Source of the DNA: Oxyruncus cristatus
Taxonomy: Eukaryota; Chordata; Aves; Passeriformes; Cotingidae
Direction: 5' to 3'
Assembly (NCBI GenBank): GCA_013399855.1
Contig: VXAY01006164.1
Span: 661,796-725,795, forward strand
DNA: 64,000 nucleotides
The position numbers were made by a program, and so were the translations under genes. Below, in pieces: positions 1-64,000 of the stretch (position 1 is its first letter; every line of letters begins with the position of its first letter). The notes beneath the pieces were generated by a model. The model did not search any database. It saw nothing but the letters and a program-made list of their open reading frames with translations, and was not told where the DNA came from.

Positions 1-60002
<60,002 letters not shown>

Positions 60003-63000
60003 CTGGGAATAGATTAGCAGGCAGTCAATGTTCTTATCCTGCATGCACAGACTATCAATGCACAGACTGATACAGTCTCTCACACAATTTATTGACACTA
60101 TTTTAATTCCATTTTATCCTGTAAGGGAAAGTTCTACTTACAGGGGATTTTTAGGATCCTCATGTTTATTTAAAAACAGAAAATGAAGTAATTTCTGCTT
60201 TAAACAGTCGGTTTCCGTGCCCTGCTTTCACAGGAAACTGTGTACAAATAAGTGCTGCTTCCTCTTTTCAAAGGGTATTTCTAATATAAATCACTGATTA
60301 CTTCCATATGTTTTGAAACAAGGATTCAATAGATTTCTATACAATTTAAAACTAAAGTCAAGGGGTCGCACACCACAGATCATTTTCTAACCAAACCCTT
60401 TTGCAATGGGAAAAAGAGGAAGGAATAACAACTGAAAAGGAGATGAAGAGTCATGCTTATACCTTCAAATATTCAATGTCATTAAACACTAAATTTCATT
60501 TAATTAACCAACATGTTTCATTGTTTAATCGTGTTTTTCAAGTTTCAGCAATGTGCTCACTTGCTACATGACTCAATCTTTACCTTCATTTTATAAACAG
60601 CTTGCCTATCCAGTGCCGCTTTCTACGCAGTAATAAATATATATCAATCTTAAATATTTACCACACAGAAGCAAGGCTGATGATTAGACCTTGGAAAGTA
60701 TCATAAATACTAATCTATAGTAGTTAACGTATGACCACATAATTTCTCCTGATTTTTCATGTACTATTGTCAACAGACTTTCAAAGGAAAACTACATAGG
60801 CTAGGTAGAGTTTAGGATTTTCTTCAACATAAGCAAATTAAACTGAACTACGTTAAGAGACTATGTCAGGGAAAATATATGAAGTATCTGTATCATCAGC
60901 TCCTTTGGCTGTAGAAGAACAGGATGGCAAGATGGATCTAAAGTGCTTCATACATAGAGATGATACTGTAAAGGTCGGGAAGCACAGAAATAGACTATAA
61001 TGCTCTAGTTCCCCCTGGGGAAAAAAAAATCAATCACCCCTTTACAGCAATATCCTTGGATTGATATCTTGCAAGAATGTCATATATCCCGTGCAAAAAC
61101 ATGGAAATGGGTAAAAGTTACTTAGAGCTAACCCTTTAATCACCGAGCTTTCTTTGGTCAGTACCTTAACACAAATGGGTGTGGGAAATAGAGAGAAAGG
61201 AAGAAATCAAGGGGTGCTTTACAGAGCTGCCTCAACATATTACATCAGGAGAAAAGTTACCTCAACAAAATTGGTGGGTGACAAGAATTTGGTGAAAAGA
61301 AAGAGTCACTCTTACAAGGCTCTGTGCTACTGATGTAGTTCTGCTTCTTGGTAGTCAACACCTGGTTCCTGGTAGTGTGATTTATTCCACAATAAAGGGA
61401 TGATCTTCTAAAATAACAGGTGTTATGAAAGCTAATAAAGCACCAGCCCCTATTAGAGGGCTCCAGGTCAGTCTTCTGATGAGGGTCTTTGCGTAACCTT
61501 GAGTGGGTTTCATTTTTAAATTAAGACACCTACATATAGCTGTGTGCACACACATTTGGAGCGTAAGCTTCTGTCTTCATCACCCAGTGATGCTGTCTGA
61601 GATCCTGTAAGGCATCCCATCAAGCCTTCAATTGCCAGGCCAGAAAGGCAGAGAAGGGTACAGATAGATCCTCTGATGCATGTACCAACCTGAGCAAAAG
61701 TTTCAGGTATCCTCTGGCATCAGAAATTACACCAACTGCCTGTGCTTAGGCAACTGAACCTAACCCCAGGTCAACACAGCCACTAGAGCTCGAGGAACAA
61801 CTCCTTTGATCATCTATAAGGTGTTACTTCAGGCTGGACAGAATCAGTCTCTAGGCTCCTTTGCCCATACTGTCTAGCTGTCCTATGACTACTGCATGAG
61901 ACACTTGGCATACCTATTACAGGTGCCTAAACTAAATCTTAAACTTTAACCCATCCACAGTGTCTATTCTACACCTCGAGTTCACACCCTGTCTTGTTTC
62001 TTAGTTTCAATGTCTTGATAGGCATCTGAAGTTTTTCAAGTTGCCGTATCAAAGTGCAAAACAGTATTTCTGGAATATAAAAATTACCCACTAGATGATG
62101 ACATTCTTTTCCTTATACTAATAAAAAACCAGTACATTGTGTTATTCTGTAACTCTTGCAATGTGTAAGGACTTGACAGGAGACCAGAAGTGAAGTTACT
62201 TGATCTTCAGACTAGTATGCTTTTTTAAAATGTTTGAAAAACATTATCTAGCCTCATTTGTCACCACTGAAAAATCTGCTGAAAGAACTATTTTGATCTT
62301 AACCTGGAAACGCTGCCCCAGTTGTTATGATAATTGGTGAAAATTTAGAGGGGGCACACTACAAAACAGATTTGCCTTTCTTTCTAAACCAGAGTAAGCA
62401 CTTCAAGAACGCTGAGGATACACTTTTAACTATATTATCAAAGAAGCAATCACCAAGCTGGAAAAGCCCCTATAGGATCTGCACAATCCAGATCCAGAAG
62501 CAGGTCGCAGAAGTGAAAAAAGATCATAAAAGCTGCAGGCATGCAGTGTTACTTTAAATTTTGGTGTGTATCCTACACAGCCTGCTGCTTCTCTAGAAGG
62601 GCACAAATCCCCCTGCTGTTGTCTGTGACCTAGATGCCCTCTCACATATGGCAATGTGTGTCTTGCATGCTCTAGGACACATCAGATGCTGGTAGGTGCC
62701 TATGTTTAGCCAACGGTTTCTTGCTTTGACTTTATTTATACGCTCACTCACAGATCTTTGAGACTTTGCCTGACATTTCAAAACTTTGGCCTTCACCCCT
62801 CCATGTTGGATGCTGGGAGCAAGAAATTTCCTGAAATTCTAGTGATATGTAAACTGGTTCTGCAAAAGGACAGTCACCTGGCAGGCTACCACTGCAGCCC
62901 TTGGAGGCACCCCTGGCACTTTCATGGCCAGGAACAGAATTATACTCCTGAGACCATTAACCTCACACCAACACAGGCTTCCTCATTATTTTCACTTGCA

Positions 63001-64000
63001 GAAAAAGGAAAAGTGGACCTTAGTCTCACAAGGAGTGCACCTCAGTAGTTCTGCTTTATTCATGGCATCTCCATTAAAGTTTTGCAGAATACTTAGTCAC
63101 TGTTCCAGAAAAGAACTTGTGGACATTGAGGACAGGCTGGCTAGAGTTAGTTTTAGCCTGTCATCTAAGATTATGTATGAAAGCAAAGAGGAAGGCATCA
63201 GGAATAGGAAGAGAAGAAATTTTTAACCTGGCTTCAAAGAGATGCTCTAAAAATAAAAAAGGAAAGGTCTAAGTTGATTAGAAGGATGGAGCACCTCTCC
63301 TCTGAGGAAAGAGTGAGGCAACTGGGATTGTTCCTAGAGAAGAGAAGGCTTCGAGCTGACCTAATTGTGACCTTTAAGTATTAGAAAGGAGCCTACGAGA
63401 AAGATGGAGAGGGACTTTTTACAAGAGCATGCAGTGACAGGACAAGCGGGAAAGTCTTCAAACTGAGGGTAGGTTTAGATTAGATACTAGGAAGAAATTC
63501 TTTGCTGTGAGGGTGGTGAGACTTTGGAACAGGCTGCCTAGAGAAGTTGCGAATACCCCATCCCTGGGAGTGTTTGAGGCCAACTTGGTGGAGCTCTGAG
63601 AAACCTGGTCTAGTGGAAGATTCCTTGCCCATGGCAAGGGGGAATGATCTTTAAGGTCCTTTCCAACCCAGGCCATTCTATGACTCTATGATTCTCTGAT
63701 TCTGTGATTCTTAATGCTGAGAAGGAAAAGATAAAAAAGGTCTTGGTAGAAATTAAATCTGTAAGAATGTAAAATAACTGACTTATTGGATGTGCCTTAC
63801 TTACACAGAAAGAAGTAGATCTAGCAACTCTGTATCTCTATTATGTGCATTCCTGTTATTGAAGATTTAGAGAAACAAGGCCCTGAATAGTTACAGATCA
63901 GTGCTCTAACCAACAAACCACCAGACAGGGTACAAGAAGAGGTCTGTTATTTTGATGGTTATGTTGAAGACAACCAAATAGGACATGGGACAGTTTGAGC
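60003..64000 (-). other. Sequence upstream of the MYT1L start codon
   Basis: About 4 kb upstream of the initiator in transcript direction. It is AT-rich, without a CpG island, TATA-type promoter or recognisable untranslated exon, so it is probably intron between the start-codon exon and distant 5' exons, as in other vertebrates (inference). A CR1 fragment occupies 63278-63712. Short open frames such as 62758-63048 + and 62924-63226 + resemble nothing I know. Confidence 0.6.
63278..63712 (+). mobile_element. CR1 LINE 3' fragment
   Basis: Forward CR1 3' end of about 435 bases: GGATGGAGCACCTCTCCTCT, GAGAAGAGAAGGCTTCGAG, AGAAAGATGGAGAGGGACTT, AGGAAGAAATTCTTTGCTGT, GGAACAGGCTGCCTAGAGAA, then TCTTTAAGGTCCTTTCCAAC. 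It ends in four imperfect copies of the ATTCTATGA-type tail. It is near consensus and so fairly young. A minus-strand frame at 63458-63676 is antisense to it. Confidence 0.94.

Noticed and set aside
60003..60098. Upstream in-frame ATG extending the MYT1L N-terminus
   Set aside because: The extra residues do not match MYT1L, and an acceptor-like sequence lies between this ATG and the known start.

Overview
The window is a stretch of bird nuclear genome, most likely from a passerine or close relative. The evidence is CR1 LINE 3' ends scattered in both orientations, a tRNA-Ile-headed SINE with a CR1-type tail (TguSINE1-like), and a long LTR of the kind common in songbird genomes. Base composition is AT-rich and CpG-poor, with spliceosomal GT-AG introns. 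There are no prokaryotic genes, operons or CRISPR arrays.

One protein-coding gene is supported: the 5' half of MYT1L, on the minus strand. MYT1L is a neuronal CCHC (C2HC) zinc-finger transcription factor. Eight coding exons, from the initiator ATG at 60002 down to 3224, join in a single open frame (1,838 nt, residues 1 to about 613). All junctions are GT-AG with matching phases. They encode the first finger (C31, C36, H49, C55), a nuclear-localisation-type basic stretch, a long Glu/Asp tract ending in 17 consecutive Glu, the central MYT1-family region, and fingers 2 and 3 (C513-C537 and C557-C581). The remaining exons lie beyond base 1. Any upstream untranslated exons lie above 60002 and could not be recognised.

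Layout on the + strand: 1-3223 downstream intron; 3224-13846 exons H, G, F and E with introns of 2-4.5 kb; 13847-34802 a 21-kb intron with an old CR1, a MIR-like SINE and the LTR; 34803-35176 the acidic exon D; 35177-59361 a 24-kb intron with several CR1 copies, the SINE, an assembly gap and two stretches that look like conserved non-coding DNA; 59362-60002 a tight cluster of the first three coding exons; 60003-64000 upstream sequence ending in a CR1.

No new biological system is evident. The points most worth a second look are the paired 3-nt tandem splice sites flanking the 21-kb intron, the poly-Glu tract, the shared intron position inside fingers 1 and 3, the tandem 45-52 bp units in the LTR, an exact 286-bp duplication around a single N (probably an assembly error), and the candidate enhancer-like blocks near 53.8-55.5 kb.
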